From assembly GCA_017613815.1 (NCBI GenBank), contig JAGADB010000020.1:1-13666 (forward strand): a stretch of 13,666 nucleotides of DNA. Reading direction: 5' to 3'. Origin of the DNA: Clostridia bacterium. Its GTDB lineage: Bacteria; Bacillota; Clostridia; Oscillospirales; CAG-382. Below, piece after piece: positions 1 to 6,402 of the stretch. Below the pieces are notes generated by a model. The model was not told the DNA's origin. It did not search any database and worked only from the letters and a program-made list of their open reading frames with translations. Each line of letters begins with the position of its first letter. Positions within the stretch are counted from its first letter, which is position 1. The position numbers and the translations under genes are program-made.

Positions 1-7
1 TCTTTTG

Positions 8-34
8 GTACTTTTCTCGCGTGAGAAAAAGTAC
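8..34. repeat. Imperfect stem-loop repeat, copy 1
   Basis: The arms GTACTTTTCTC (8-18) and GAGAAAAAGTAC (23-34) pair with one unpaired base and leave a four-base loop, GCGT. The flanks (TCTTTTG before, GAAAAA after) resemble those of the second stem-loop at 130-159, so the two look like diverged members of one dispersed palindromic repeat. No coding sequence was seen around it. It could also be a weak terminator for a gene left of the window. Confidence 0.6.
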
Positions 35-129
35 GAAAAAACCGTTTCCCTTTTGAAGTCGGTCTCACATATCCTCAATGTTCACTCAATATATCACCAA
101 CAAAACTATAAAGAATTCCGCTCTCTTTG

Positions 130-159
130 GTTACTTTCTCTCTCGTGAGAGAAAGTAAC
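130..159. repeat. Perfect 13-bp stem-loop repeat, copy 2
   Basis: GTTACTTTCTCTC (130-142) and GAGAGAAAGTAAC (147-159) are exact reverse complements around the loop TCGT. The surrounding CTCTTTG and CGAAAAA match the context of the element at 8-34, which suggests a common repeat family. Nothing recognisable lies between the two copies (41-122). Confidence 0.65.
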
Positions 160-182
160 ACGAAAAATATAAAAACAAAAAA

Positions 183-205
183 ATCCCGCAAATGCGGGAT
201 TTTTC
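183..205 (-). terminator. Rho-independent terminator of the GH20 gene
   Basis: ATCCCGC (183-189) pairs with GCGGGAT (194-200) around a short AAAT loop. On the minus strand the stem is followed by a T-rich run (complement of the A-rich tract 165-183). It sits 17 nt past the stop codon of the GH20 gene. T residues at 200-204 mean it could also act on plus-strand transcripts. Confidence 0.85.
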
Positions 206-217
206 ATTATGAAATAT

Positions 218-2050
218 TCAGATTCGCATAATCATGGAAGCGAAGTAGTTATGCACGAAAGGCATACCGGGGCCTGCGAACCAGAGTCTGGGCTGTTCGA
301 GTTCCTCGAGTTTTTCGACCTTACCGTCGAGGTAATCTCTTATTCTCTGAGCGGCTCTTTTTGAGAGTCCTTCGTGAGCGAAAATTCTTTCGTCTATAAC
401 CTCAAATCCGAAGGGTTTATTATTTGCGTACCAAATTTCGGCGACCTTATCGTGATGTTTCTTATAGCTTTCGCTGAGGTGGTCGAATTCCTTTGCGAGT
501 TTTGCGAGCGCCTTTCTGTCGTTTGCCTGATATGCTTCCACGAGTCTGTTTCCGGAGTTACACTTTTCATAAATAATCTGCGTATAAAGGCGTGCTTCTT
601 CGAAGAGGTACTCGAATTCACCCTGCGGGGGAAGTTTATTGAGTTTGGTGAGGTATTGTTTATAATGCTTTTTCAAGTCGAGGAGCGCGTGGTGTTTATC
701 GAAAAGACCCTCCATGATAAGCTGGTAATAAACCTGTTTGCTTATCGTAGCGTTTCTCTCTCTGCATCTGCTGTCGTTGAAGGTATCGATACTGAGAAGC
801 AGGAATGCGTCCATATCGAGTCCCGTGCAGACTTTGAACATTTCGGCGAGGTGTTTATCGCTTCTGTCCTCGCTGTAATTATATTCGGCGTAAAGCTGGA
901 GTCCGAGAAGTCCTTCGAAAATGCTGCATTCCGCGCCGTCGTCGCCCCACATTGTTGCGAAAACGTCTTTTACGCCGTGTTTTAAGCAAGCGTTGAGTCC
1001 GACTTCGGTTGTTGCGAAGGTCTTTTCATAGTTTACCTGGAAGCCGGTCCACGTCCAGATACCGCCTGCGAAGACTATGGGCTTACCCATTTTCTTATGT
1101 ATTTCTATCATACCGTCGCAGACGTCTTCGGAGAGGTTATAGTAATCCCAGTAAACCATCGACATTTTATCGGGAATCAAAGACGAGATATTCTTCGGGA
1201 GTTTTGCGTTGAGGTCGTAATAGCCGCCGCTCTGCGAGCCGAGACGCATAAACATATCGCTCCACATCATCGGTTCAAAGCCGTACTTTTTAGCGAGGTC
1301 CGCCACTCTGCCGAGGTGTCTTGAAAGGAGTTCAAATCTATCCTGAAGTCCGTGTTTCGTGAGGTAGTTGCCGAGTCCGACGCCGTGCGCCTCGTCCATT
1401 CCGACGTGAATCTTATTGGTTTTGAAGCACTCTCTGCACGTCTTGAACATCTCTTCGATAAATTCATACGTTTTTTCCTCATCTATGAGGAGCACTTCGT
1501 TATTATCCTTGATACGCCATGCGTAGGGCCAGCGGAGCGTTCTTCCGAGGTGTCCGAGCGTCTGTATGCAGGGAATTACCTCGACTCCGAGTTTTTCGGC
1601 GTAGGAGACGATTTCCTTGAGTTCTTCCTTCTCATACGCGCCTCTGAAATATCCGAAATACGGGTATTTTTCCATTTTATAGGTATCTTCGGTATAGAGC
1701 ATGAGCATATTGAGTCCCATTTTTGCCATATAGCGAAGCAGTCTCTTTACGGAATCGACTTTAAGCACCGCGTTTCTTGACATATCAGCCATTATTCCGC
1801 AGGTATCGAACTTTCTTTTTTCTACGATTTTAAAGTCCTTTTTGCCGCTTTTGATCTGGTAGGTCATTATGGAGAGGGCTCTGAAAAATTCGGGCAGAAT
1901 TTTATACTTTATCGTATATTTGCCGTCTTTTCCGACAACTTCTATTCTTTCCCTCTTCATTTTACGAACTTCGATATCCGCTTTTACGCTTTTATCGGCA
2001 AGTATGTCGAATCCTTTTTTTACTTCCTTGATATCGCCGTAAATCTTCAA
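218..2050 (-). CDS. Family 20 glycoside hydrolase, beta-N-acetylhexosaminidase (GcnA/Hex1-like)
   Basis: Likely an intracellular exo-beta-N-acetylglucosaminidase that removes GlcNAc or GalNAc from imported oligosaccharides or glycolipids. A TIM-barrel domain begins around residue 80 (DMSRNAVLK, then LGVEVIPCIQTLGHL). It carries the GH20 catalytic Asp-Glu pair in HVGMDEAHG at about residues 219-220, followed by a helical C-terminal region. There is no signal peptide, and the length (610 aa) fits the GcnA-like subgroup. I chose the TTG at 2050: GAGGTG lies 6 nt upstream and the promoter start (near 2079) leaves a normal leader. An upstream in-frame TTG at 2071 would give 617 aa, but it has no ribosome binding site and would leave a leader of only about 8 nt. 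The gene is transcribed alone, divergently from spoVAD. Family assignment is secure; the exact substrate is inferred only from subgroup resemblance. Confidence 0.9.
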   Translation of the reverse strand: MKIYGDIKEVKKGFDILADKSVKADIEVRKMKRERIEVVGKDGKYTIKYKILPEFFRALSIMTYQIKSGKKDFKIVEKRKFDTCGIMADMSRNAVLKVDSVKRLLRYMAKMGLNMLMLYTEDTYKMEKYPYFGYFRGAYEKEELKEIVSYAEKLGVEVIPCIQTLGHLGRTLRWPYAWRIKDNNEVLLIDEEKTYEFIEEMFKTCRECFKTNKIHVGMDEAHGVGLGNYLTKHGLQDRFELLSRHLGRVADLAKKYGFEPMMWSDMFMRLGSQSGGYYDLNAKLPKNISSLIPDKMSMVYWDYYNLSEDVCDGMIEIHKKMGKPIVFAGGIWTWTGFQVNYEKTFATTEVGLNACLKHGVKDVFATMWGDDGAECSIFEGLLGLQLYAEYNYSEDRSDKHLAEMFKVCTGLDMDAFLLLSIDTFNDSRCRERNATISKQVYYQLIMEGLFDKHHALLDLKKHYKQYLTKLNKLPPQGEFEYLFEEARLYTQIIYEKCNSGNRLVEAYQANDRKALAKLAKEFDHLSESYKKHHDKVAEIWYANNKPFGFEVIDERIFAHEGLSKRAAQRIRDYLDGKVEKLEELEQPRLWFAGPGMPFVHNYFASMIMRI

Positions 2051-2055
2051 TTTTC

Positions 2056-2062
2056 GCACCTC
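2056..2062 (-). promoter_or_regulatory. Ribosome binding site that decides the GH20 start
   Basis: On the minus strand AGAGGTG lies just upstream of the TTG at 2050. The alternative upstream TTG at 2071 is preceded only by A-rich sequence. This is the main reason for preferring the shorter protein. Confidence 0.65.
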
Positions 2063-2085
2063 TTTTATCAATTTTTACTTGCTTA

Positions 2086-2114
2086 ATTTTAACATTTTTA
2101 TTCTTTTTTGTCAA
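2086..2114 (-). promoter_or_regulatory. Sigma-A promoter of the GH20 gene
   Basis: On the minus strand TTGACA (2114-2109) and TAAAAT (2091-2086) are separated by exactly 17 nt. This predicts a transcription start near 2079 and a leader of about 29 nt to the TTG at 2050. No obvious operator palindrome or catabolite-repression site was seen. Confidence 0.8.
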
Positions 2115-2174
2115 CAAAATAAAGAATAAATATCCTTTTTTTGCAAAAAATAATGAAAAAAGGAGCGGATTAAA

Positions 2175-3203
2175 ATGGAGGTTTATAAGCGCGTTTCCTC
2201 GCGGTCTGTTATCACGTTCAAGAACAAAATCAAGGTCTCAAACGCCGCCTGCTGCGGCGGAAAATACGAAAAAGAGGGCCCTCTCGGCGACACTCTCGAC
2301 GTTTATCTCGGAGAAGGCGGTCTCGGGCAGAAAACCTTTGAAAAAGGTGAAGAAGAGGCGGTACGCGTTACCGTTAACATGCTTTTATCGAAAGCGGGCA
2401 TAAAGGAGCAGGACGTCGACGTTATGTTCGGCGGCGACCTTATGAATCAGTGCACTTCCACCGGCTACGGCCTTTGTGGCTTCGACATTCCCTATATCGG
2501 TCTTTACGGCGCGTGTTCGACCTTCGTTTCGGGGTTGCTTTGCGCATCGGTTATGATAGATTCCGGGCATGCGGAAACTGCGGTAGTGGTTGCGTCGTCG
2601 GATTTCTGTTCGGCGGAGCGGCAGTTCCGTTATCCCCTGGAATACGGCTCAGTTGCCGGCACGACTTCGCAAACCACGGTTACGGGTGTGGGTGCTGTTC
2701 ATCTGACGAAAGCGTCGGAAAGCGAAAGCGGGGTATTCATAGGCGGCGGCATTTACGGGATCGTAAATGATTCCGGGATCAAGGATCCCGCGAATATGGG
2801 CGCCGCGATGGCGCCCGCCGCCGCCGACACGATAGAAAGGTTCGCGCGCGGTTCTGATATTTCGGATTTCGACTTTATCGCAACGGGCGACTTAGGAAGC
2901 GAGGGCAGAAGCATCTGTGAGGAAATATTAAAAAACAAAGGCATTTACAGAAGCGGTTTTCTCAAAGACTGCGGCGAGATGATATACGACGAAGAGGCGC
3001 AGGACGTGGGCTGCGGCGGTTCCGGCTGCGGATGCAGCGCCGTCGTCGCAAGCGGACATTTATTTCCTCTTCTCTCATCCGGCGCATACCGAAAAATCGG
3101 TCTTATCGGCACGGGTGCCATGATGAGTCCGCAAAGCATAATGCAGGGGTTATCCATTCCGTCGGTTGCGCACATGGTAACGCTTCAGTCGGCAAATGAA
3201 TAA
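2175..3203 (+). CDS. spoVAD: Stage V sporulation protein AD
   Basis: SpoVAD is the thiolase-fold component of the spore inner-membrane SpoVA channel that takes up dipicolinic acid (DPA) into the forespore and releases it at germination; it is known to bind DPA. The 342-aa product matches the usual length (about 338 aa). Visible family features are the N-terminal CCGGKYEKEGPLGD segment (26-39), GACST at 112-116 with Cys114 at the thiolase nucleophile position, SSDFCSAERQFR (141-152), the glycine/cysteine-rich GCGGSGCGCSAVV stretch (279-291) and GTGAMMSP (312-319). GGAG lies 9 nt before the ATG. spoVAE follows after 15 nt, so the two are cotranscribed. spoVAC, the usual upstream neighbour, is absent here. 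No convincing sigma-G promoter was visible upstream, although forespore expression is expected. Confidence 0.96.
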   Translation: MEVYKRVSSRSVITFKNKIKVSNAACCGGKYEKEGPLGDTLDVYLGEGGLGQKTFEKGEEEAVRVTVNMLLSKAGIKEQDVDVMFGGDLMNQCTSTGYGLCGFDIPYIGLYGACSTFVSGLLCASVMIDSGHAETAVVVASSDFCSAERQFRYPLEYGSVAGTTSQTTVTGVGAVHLTKASESESGVFIGGGIYGIVNDSGIKDPANMGAAMAPAAADTIERFARGSDISDFDFIATGDLGSEGRSICEEILKNKGIYRSGFLKDCGEMIYDEEAQDVGCGGSGCGCSAVVASGHLFPLLSSGAYRKIGLIGTGAMMSPQSIMQGLSIPSVAHMVTLQSANE

Positions 3204-3218
3204 AAAGGAGTAAAGGAC

Positions 3219-3572
3219 ATGCAATATTTATGGGCGTTTACCGTAGGCGGTTTACTATGCGTTATAGCGCAGATACTGATTGACAAAACTAAGCTTACGC
3301 CGGCGCGCATTCTCGTCGGGTACGTGATTGCCGGCGCGATTCTCTCGGCTCTCGGCATATACGAATATATTGCCGATTTTGCGGGCGCGGGTGCGTCGGT
3401 GCCGCTTTTAGGGTTCGGGCACTCCTTAATTCAGGGTGTGGAAAAAGCGGTTGACGAGAAGGGGCTTTTCGGCATTCTTTCGGGCGGGCTTATCGGCACG
3501 GCGTCGGGCATTTCCGCGGTCATGCTGTTTTCGTTTTTATCGGCGCTGTTATTCAAAAGCCGCAGAAAATAA
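3219..3572 (+). CDS. spoVAE: Stage V sporulation protein AE (SpoVAEb type)
   Basis: Small integral-membrane component of the SpoVA DPA channel, located in the spore inner membrane. The 117-aa length is typical of SpoVAEb. It has an N-terminal membrane segment (about 2-20), a second around 30-50 (ILVGYVIAGAILSALGIYEY), the family-typical LLGFGHSLIQGVEKAV loop (64-79) and a glycine-rich C-terminal membrane segment (about 85-112) ending in basic SRRK. AAGGAG precedes the ATG by 9 nt. It lies 15 nt after spoVAD and is followed at once by a shared terminator, so it is the last gene of a two-gene unit. Confidence 0.93.
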   Translation: MQYLWAFTVGGLLCVIAQILIDKTKLTPARILVGYVIAGAILSALGIYEYIADFAGAGASVPLLGFGHSLIQGVEKAVDEKGLFGILSGGLIGTASGISAVMLFSFLSALLFKSRRK

Positions 3573-3575
3573 AAT

Positions 3576-3609
3576 AAAAAAAAGAGGCGGTTTCCCGTCT
3601 CTTTTTTAT
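3576..3609. terminator. Bidirectional terminator between spoVAE and metQ
   Basis: AGAGGCGG (3583-3590) pairs with CCGTCTCT (3595-3602) around TTTC, with one G-U pair, flanked by A-rich 3576-3582 and T-rich 3602-3608. It works best for the plus-strand spoVA transcript. On the minus strand one pair becomes an A-C mismatch, but the A/T flanks still make it a plausible end for the metNIQ mRNA, whose last stop codon is at 3619. Confidence 0.85.
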
Positions 3610-3618
3610 TTGTTATTA

Positions 3619-4425
3619 TCAGAATATTGCGATTACGGCTTTATCGTAGGTTGCTTCGATAAAGTTCTTTACGTTATCGCTCTGAACGGCTTTTACAAGA
3701 GCTTTAATCTTTTCGTTATTTTCGTTGCCTTCTTTTACGACGATGATATTTGCAAACGTCTGAGCCGCTTCGGATTCGGCGTCTTCTACCGCCAGCGCTT
3801 CGGAAACCTTAAGTCCCGCGCCTATGGCGTAGTTGCCGTTGATAACCGCCGCGTTCACTTCGTCGAGGATAGACGGAAGAAGGGCTGCTTCCATTTCAAC
3901 TATTTCATAGTTATTCGGGTTTTCGATTATATCCTTCTTTGTCGCTTTGAGGCCTGCGCCGTCGGCGAGTTTGAAAAATCCCTTTGCGGCGAGGAGCTGC
4001 AGAGCGCGCGCTTCGTTCGACGGGTCGTTGGGAACGGCTATCTTTGCGCCTTCCGGAATTTCGTCAAGCGATTTGCTTGTTCCGGCGTAGATTGCGTAGG
4101 GTTCATAGTGAATCTTTGCCACCGTTACGAGGTGGGTTCCGTTGCTTTCGTTGAACTCGTCGAGGTACGGCTGGTGCTGGAAGTAGTTTGCGTCGACGTC
4201 GCCGGATTCGGTTGCGTTATTGGGGATGATATAGTCGTCCATAACCTTGATTTCGAGGGTATATCCCTGTTCCTTGAGCGTGTCGATGCACTGCTCCAAA
4301 ATTTCCGCGTGGGGCGTTGAGCTTGCGGCAACGACGATTTTCTTATCGTCCGATTTCTTTTCGCAGCTTGCGAATACGAAGAGTACCGCGAGCACGAGTG
4401 CTAAAATTCTGAGTGCGTTTTTCAT
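3619..4425 (-). CDS. metQ: Methionine ABC transporter substrate-binding lipoprotein
   Basis: MetQ/NlpA-family lipoprotein that captures methionine outside the membrane and delivers it to MetI. The 268-aa product has a basic N-terminus, a hydrophobic stretch (5-20) and a lipidation cysteine at residue 21 (FASC, with an unusual Phe at -3). The mature protein begins KKIVVAASSTPHAEIL and contains the NlpA-type NYFQHQPYLDEFN segment and KIAVPNDPSNEARALQLL. The ATG overlaps the metI stop by 4 nt (ATGA), with AAGGAG 8 nt upstream inside metI, indicating translational coupling. Methionine specificity is inferred from the family and from the adjacent NIL-domain ATPase; some NlpA proteins bind other ligands such as dipeptides. 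Confidence 0.94.
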   Translation of the reverse strand: MKNALRILALVLAVLFVFASCEKKSDDKKIVVAASSTPHAEILEQCIDTLKEQGYTLEIKVMDDYIIPNNATESGDVDANYFQHQPYLDEFNESNGTHLVTVAKIHYEPYAIYAGTSKSLDEIPEGAKIAVPNDPSNEARALQLLAAKGFFKLADGAGLKATKKDIIENPNNYEIVEMEAALLPSILDEVNAAVINGNYAIGAGLKVSEALAVEDAESEAAQTFANIIVVKEGNENNEKIKALVKAVQSDNVKNFIEATYDKAVIAIF

Positions 4426-5144
4426 GATTTTTTCTCCTTTTTCTGATGTGTATTTTGTTGATTTCTTATTCTTTTATCGCTTGATTTCGCTATGTGATTG
4501 AGTGTTTCCTGAAGTATCTGAACAAGTATTATGAGAAGTACCGACGAAATATACATAGTCTTACTGTCGAACTTATAAAGTCCGTATCTGACCGCCATCT
4601 CGCCGAGTCCGCCGCCCGCGATAAGGTACGTCATGGGCGTATATCCGAGTATCGTCGTTACCGCAATCGCGCTTCCTATTATCAGCGACGGCTTTGCTTC
4701 GGGAATTACCACCTTGGTGATTATCTGAAAGTTATTCGAGCCCATCGACTGCGCCGCTTCTATTACGCCCGCGTCGACCTCCTTTAACGACGACTCTATC
4801 ATTCTCGCGACAAACGGAGCCGCGGCAACGACGAGATAGAAAATAAACGCGTTATCCCCTATTTTCGTTCCCACTATCACGCTTGCGAGAGGCTGAGTCA
4901 TGACGAGAAGTATTACGAACGGTATCGACCTCAAAATATTGACGATTACCCCCGCCGCAGCGTTTACGGATTTATTCGGGAATATACTTCCCGACGCGGT
5001 GCCGTAAAGGATTATGCCGAGCGGAAAGCCGATGACATATGCAAGAAACGTACTCAAAAGCGTTATTTTCACGGTGGTGAATATTGCGTTTACGTACATT
5101 TCCGTCATACCCGTGCCGAGTAAGTTATCAAAAAATTCTATCAC
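4422..5144 (-). CDS. metI: Methionine ABC transporter permease
   Basis: Membrane subunit of the MetNIQ importer. The 240-aa protein has about five hydrophobic segments (roughly 20-48, 62-90, 98-115, 152-178, 197-212) and the type I importer coupling loop EAAQSMGSNNFQIITKVVIPE (EAA at 129-131, Gly135), which docks on MetN. The start is a GTG at 5144, supported by AGGAGG 8 nt upstream within the end of metN; the genes are separated by only 3 nt. It is slightly longer than common MetI proteins because of a hydrophilic, lysine-rich tail (about 218-240) whose coding sequence overlaps the metQ ribosome binding site and start. Confidence 0.94.
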   Translation of the reverse strand: MIEFFDNLLGTGMTEMYVNAIFTTVKITLLSTFLAYVIGFPLGIILYGTASGSIFPNKSVNAAAGVIVNILRSIPFVILLVMTQPLASVIVGTKIGDNAFIFYLVVAAAPFVARMIESSLKEVDAGVIEAAQSMGSNNFQIITKVVIPEAKPSLIIGSAIAVTTILGYTPMTYLIAGGGLGEMAVRYGLYKFDSKTMYISSVLLIILVQILQETLNHIAKSSDKRIRNQQNTHQKKEKKS

Positions 5145-5147
5145 CGC

Positions 5148-6134
5148 TCACACCTCCTCGTACTTTACTTCTTTTTTATCGAGGTATGCCTTTATTCTGT
5201 TTACCGCCGCTTCGTCGTCGGGAAGCTGCAGCAGCATCTGTCCGTATGCCGTTCCCTCGATATCCTTGGTGTCCGCGCCGAGAATATTCACGACGGCGTG
5301 GCATTCAAGTATCAGATTTGCGATAAGCGGCTCGACGGAGGAACGTCCGTCAAACGCAATTCTTATCACTCTTTCCGAGAGAACCCTCTTTATGCCCTCG
5401 TTCTTCGGCAAAATAAGTTCCTTTGCGATATCCGAAACCGGCGACATAAATATGTCCTTGACGTAGCCCTTTTCGACGATTTCGCCGTTTTCTATGACGG
5501 CGACCTTATTGCATATCTGCTCGACGACCTTCATTTCGTGGGTGATTACTATTATCGTTACTCCCATTTCGGTATTTATCTTTTTGAGAAGCGAGAGTAT
5601 CGACCTTGTGGTATTGGGGTCGAGGGCGCTCGTCGCTTCGTCGCACAGCAGCACCTGCGGGTCGGTCGCAAGCGCTCTTGCTATCGCAACCCTCTGCTTC
5701 TGGCCGCCCGAAAGCTGTGCGGGATAGGAATTCATCCTATCGGAAAGTCCGACTGTTTCGAGCAGTTTTTTCGCCTTCTCCTCCGCTTCCTTTTTGGGAG
5801 TTCCTATTATTTCGAGCGGATAGCAGACGTTCTTTAATGCCGTTCTCTGCGAGAGAAGATTGAAGTTCTGGAATATCATGGACATTTTCTGTCTCTGCTT
5901 TAACAGTTCCTTATGCGAAAGCGTTCCAAGGTCCACTCCGTTGAAGACGACGCTGCCGCCCGTCGGCGTTTCAAGATAGTTTATGCATCTGACAAGCGTT
6001 GATTTGCCCGCGCCCGAAAGACCTATTATTCCGTACACGTCCCCTTTCTCTATCGTTAAGGAAACGTCGTTTACGGCTGTAATATTCTTTGAGTCGGCGT
6101 CAAACACTTTGCTCAAACGTTTAAGTTCAATCAT
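5148..6134 (-). CDS. metN: Methionine ABC transporter ATP-binding protein
   Basis: Cytoplasmic ATPase that drives methionine import. The 328-aa protein shows Walker A GLSGAGKST (38-46), Q-loop Gln89, signature LSGGQKQR (141-148), Walker B VLLCDEA (161-167) with Glu166, and switch His199. A C-terminal NIL domain (about 250-325) in this family binds methionine and inhibits transport when the cell is replete. The ATG at 6134 is preceded by GAAAGG. It is the first structural gene of the operon, downstream of the leader ORF and hairpin, so its transcription may be attenuated. Confidence 0.96.
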   Translation of the reverse strand: MIELKRLSKVFDADSKNITAVNDVSLTIEKGDVYGIIGLSGAGKSTLVRCINYLETPTGGSVVFNGVDLGTLSHKELLKQRQKMSMIFQNFNLLSQRTALKNVCYPLEIIGTPKKEAEEKAKKLLETVGLSDRMNSYPAQLSGGQKQRVAIARALATDPQVLLCDEATSALDPNTTRSILSLLKKINTEMGVTIIVITHEMKVVEQICNKVAVIENGEIVEKGYVKDIFMSPVSDIAKELILPKNEGIKRVLSERVIRIAFDGRSSVEPLIANLILECHAVVNILGADTKDIEGTAYGQMLLQLPDDEAAVNRIKAYLDKKEVKYEEV

Positions 6135-6174
6135 TTTTCTTACCTTTCTCTTTTTTGCCCCGCAAACAACAAAA

Positions 6175-6196
6175 CCGGGGGTTTTGCAACTCCCGG
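6175..6196 (-). terminator. Candidate attenuator hairpin upstream of metN
   Basis: On the minus strand CCGGG (6196-6192) pairs with CCCGG (6179-6175) around a loop, possibly extended by G6190-C after one mismatch. The next bases read TTTTGTTGTTTG, a broken T-run typical of an intrinsic terminator. It lies 26 nt past the leader ORF stop and 40 nt before metN, so termination here would prevent metNIQ expression. Its left arm can instead pair with a segment inside the leader ORF. Confidence 0.6.
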
Positions 6197-6279
6197 CACA
6201 TTCAATGCTTTTTATTCCGCGCTAAAATTTCTCATCCGAAGGCGCAAGAACAAAACCGTACACCGAACATGTCCGGGAG
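6190..6279 (-). promoter_or_regulatory. Candidate antiterminator pairing in the metNIQ leader RNA
   Basis: On the minus strand CTCCCGGACAT (6279-6269, codons 12-16 of the leader ORF) can pair with ATGTGCCGGGAG (6201-6190). That gives 11 pairs with one bulged G and uses the entire left arm of the attenuator hairpin, so the two structures exclude each other. The same 5' segment can also fold locally as CCGGA-CATG-TTCGG (6276-6263). The pairing is seen directly; the regulatory role is inferred. Confidence 0.5.
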
Positions 6280-6314
6280 AAAAGCATTCGCATGGTTTTT
6301 CCGATGTTTTTCAT
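6222..6314 (-). CDS. Leader peptide upstream of metNIQ (30 aa)
   Basis: A 30-codon ORF begins at an ATG 7 nt after a very strong AAGGAGG and ends at TAG. It lies about 21 nt downstream of the predicted start of the metNIQ transcript. The peptide begins MKNIGKTMRMLFSRTCSVYG and ends SDEKF; three of the first ten residues are Met (1, 8, 10). It has no obvious membrane segment or known domain. Position between promoter and attenuator, strong initiation signals and early Met codons suggest a cis-acting leader whose translation senses methionine supply. It could also be an ordinary small protein, or sense another amino acid such as Cys (Cys16). Confidence 0.6.
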   Translation of the reverse strand: MKNIGKTMRMLFSRTCSVYGFVLAPSDEKF

Positions 6315-6341
6315 TGTTCTGCCTCCTTCCGATTTTTGTTC

Positions 6342-6370
6342 ATTATATCACAACGCTTTTTTGTTGTCAA
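6342..6370 (-). promoter_or_regulatory. Consensus sigma-A promoter of the metNIQ leader and operon
   Basis: On the minus strand TTGACA (6370-6365) and TATAAT (6347-6342) are perfect matches with a 17-nt spacer. The predicted start is near 6335, giving about 200 nt of leader before metN. Such a strong promoter suits control by attenuation in the leader rather than by a weak promoter plus an activator. No SAM-riboswitch or T-box signature was recognised. Confidence 0.88.
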
Positions 6371-6402
6371 GTTTTTTATTACACAAAAAAAGCGGCGTAT
6401 TA

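Noticed and set aside
374..985. Long plus-strand reading frame opposite the GH20 gene
   Set aside because: No ribosome binding site, no recognisable domain, and it lies wholly antisense to a clear enzyme gene.
2108..2136. TTGTCA-17 nt-TATCCT as a sigma-A promoter for spoVAD
   Set aside because: The -10 match is poor, the -35 overlaps the better divergent GH20 promoter, and spoVA genes are normally forespore-controlled; no convincing sigma-G boxes were found either.
3436..4320. Plus-strand reading frame of 294 codons across the spoVAE/metQ junction
   Set aside because: It overlaps spoVAE out of frame, runs through the terminator and is antisense to metQ; composition is Phe/Val/Arg-rich as expected from a shadow frame.
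6135..6340. SAM (S-box) riboswitch or T-box leader upstream of metN
   Set aside because: I could not find the conserved S-box core or the T-box TGGNACCGCG-like sequence; a small ORF and a simple terminator fit the region better. A covariance-model search would decide.
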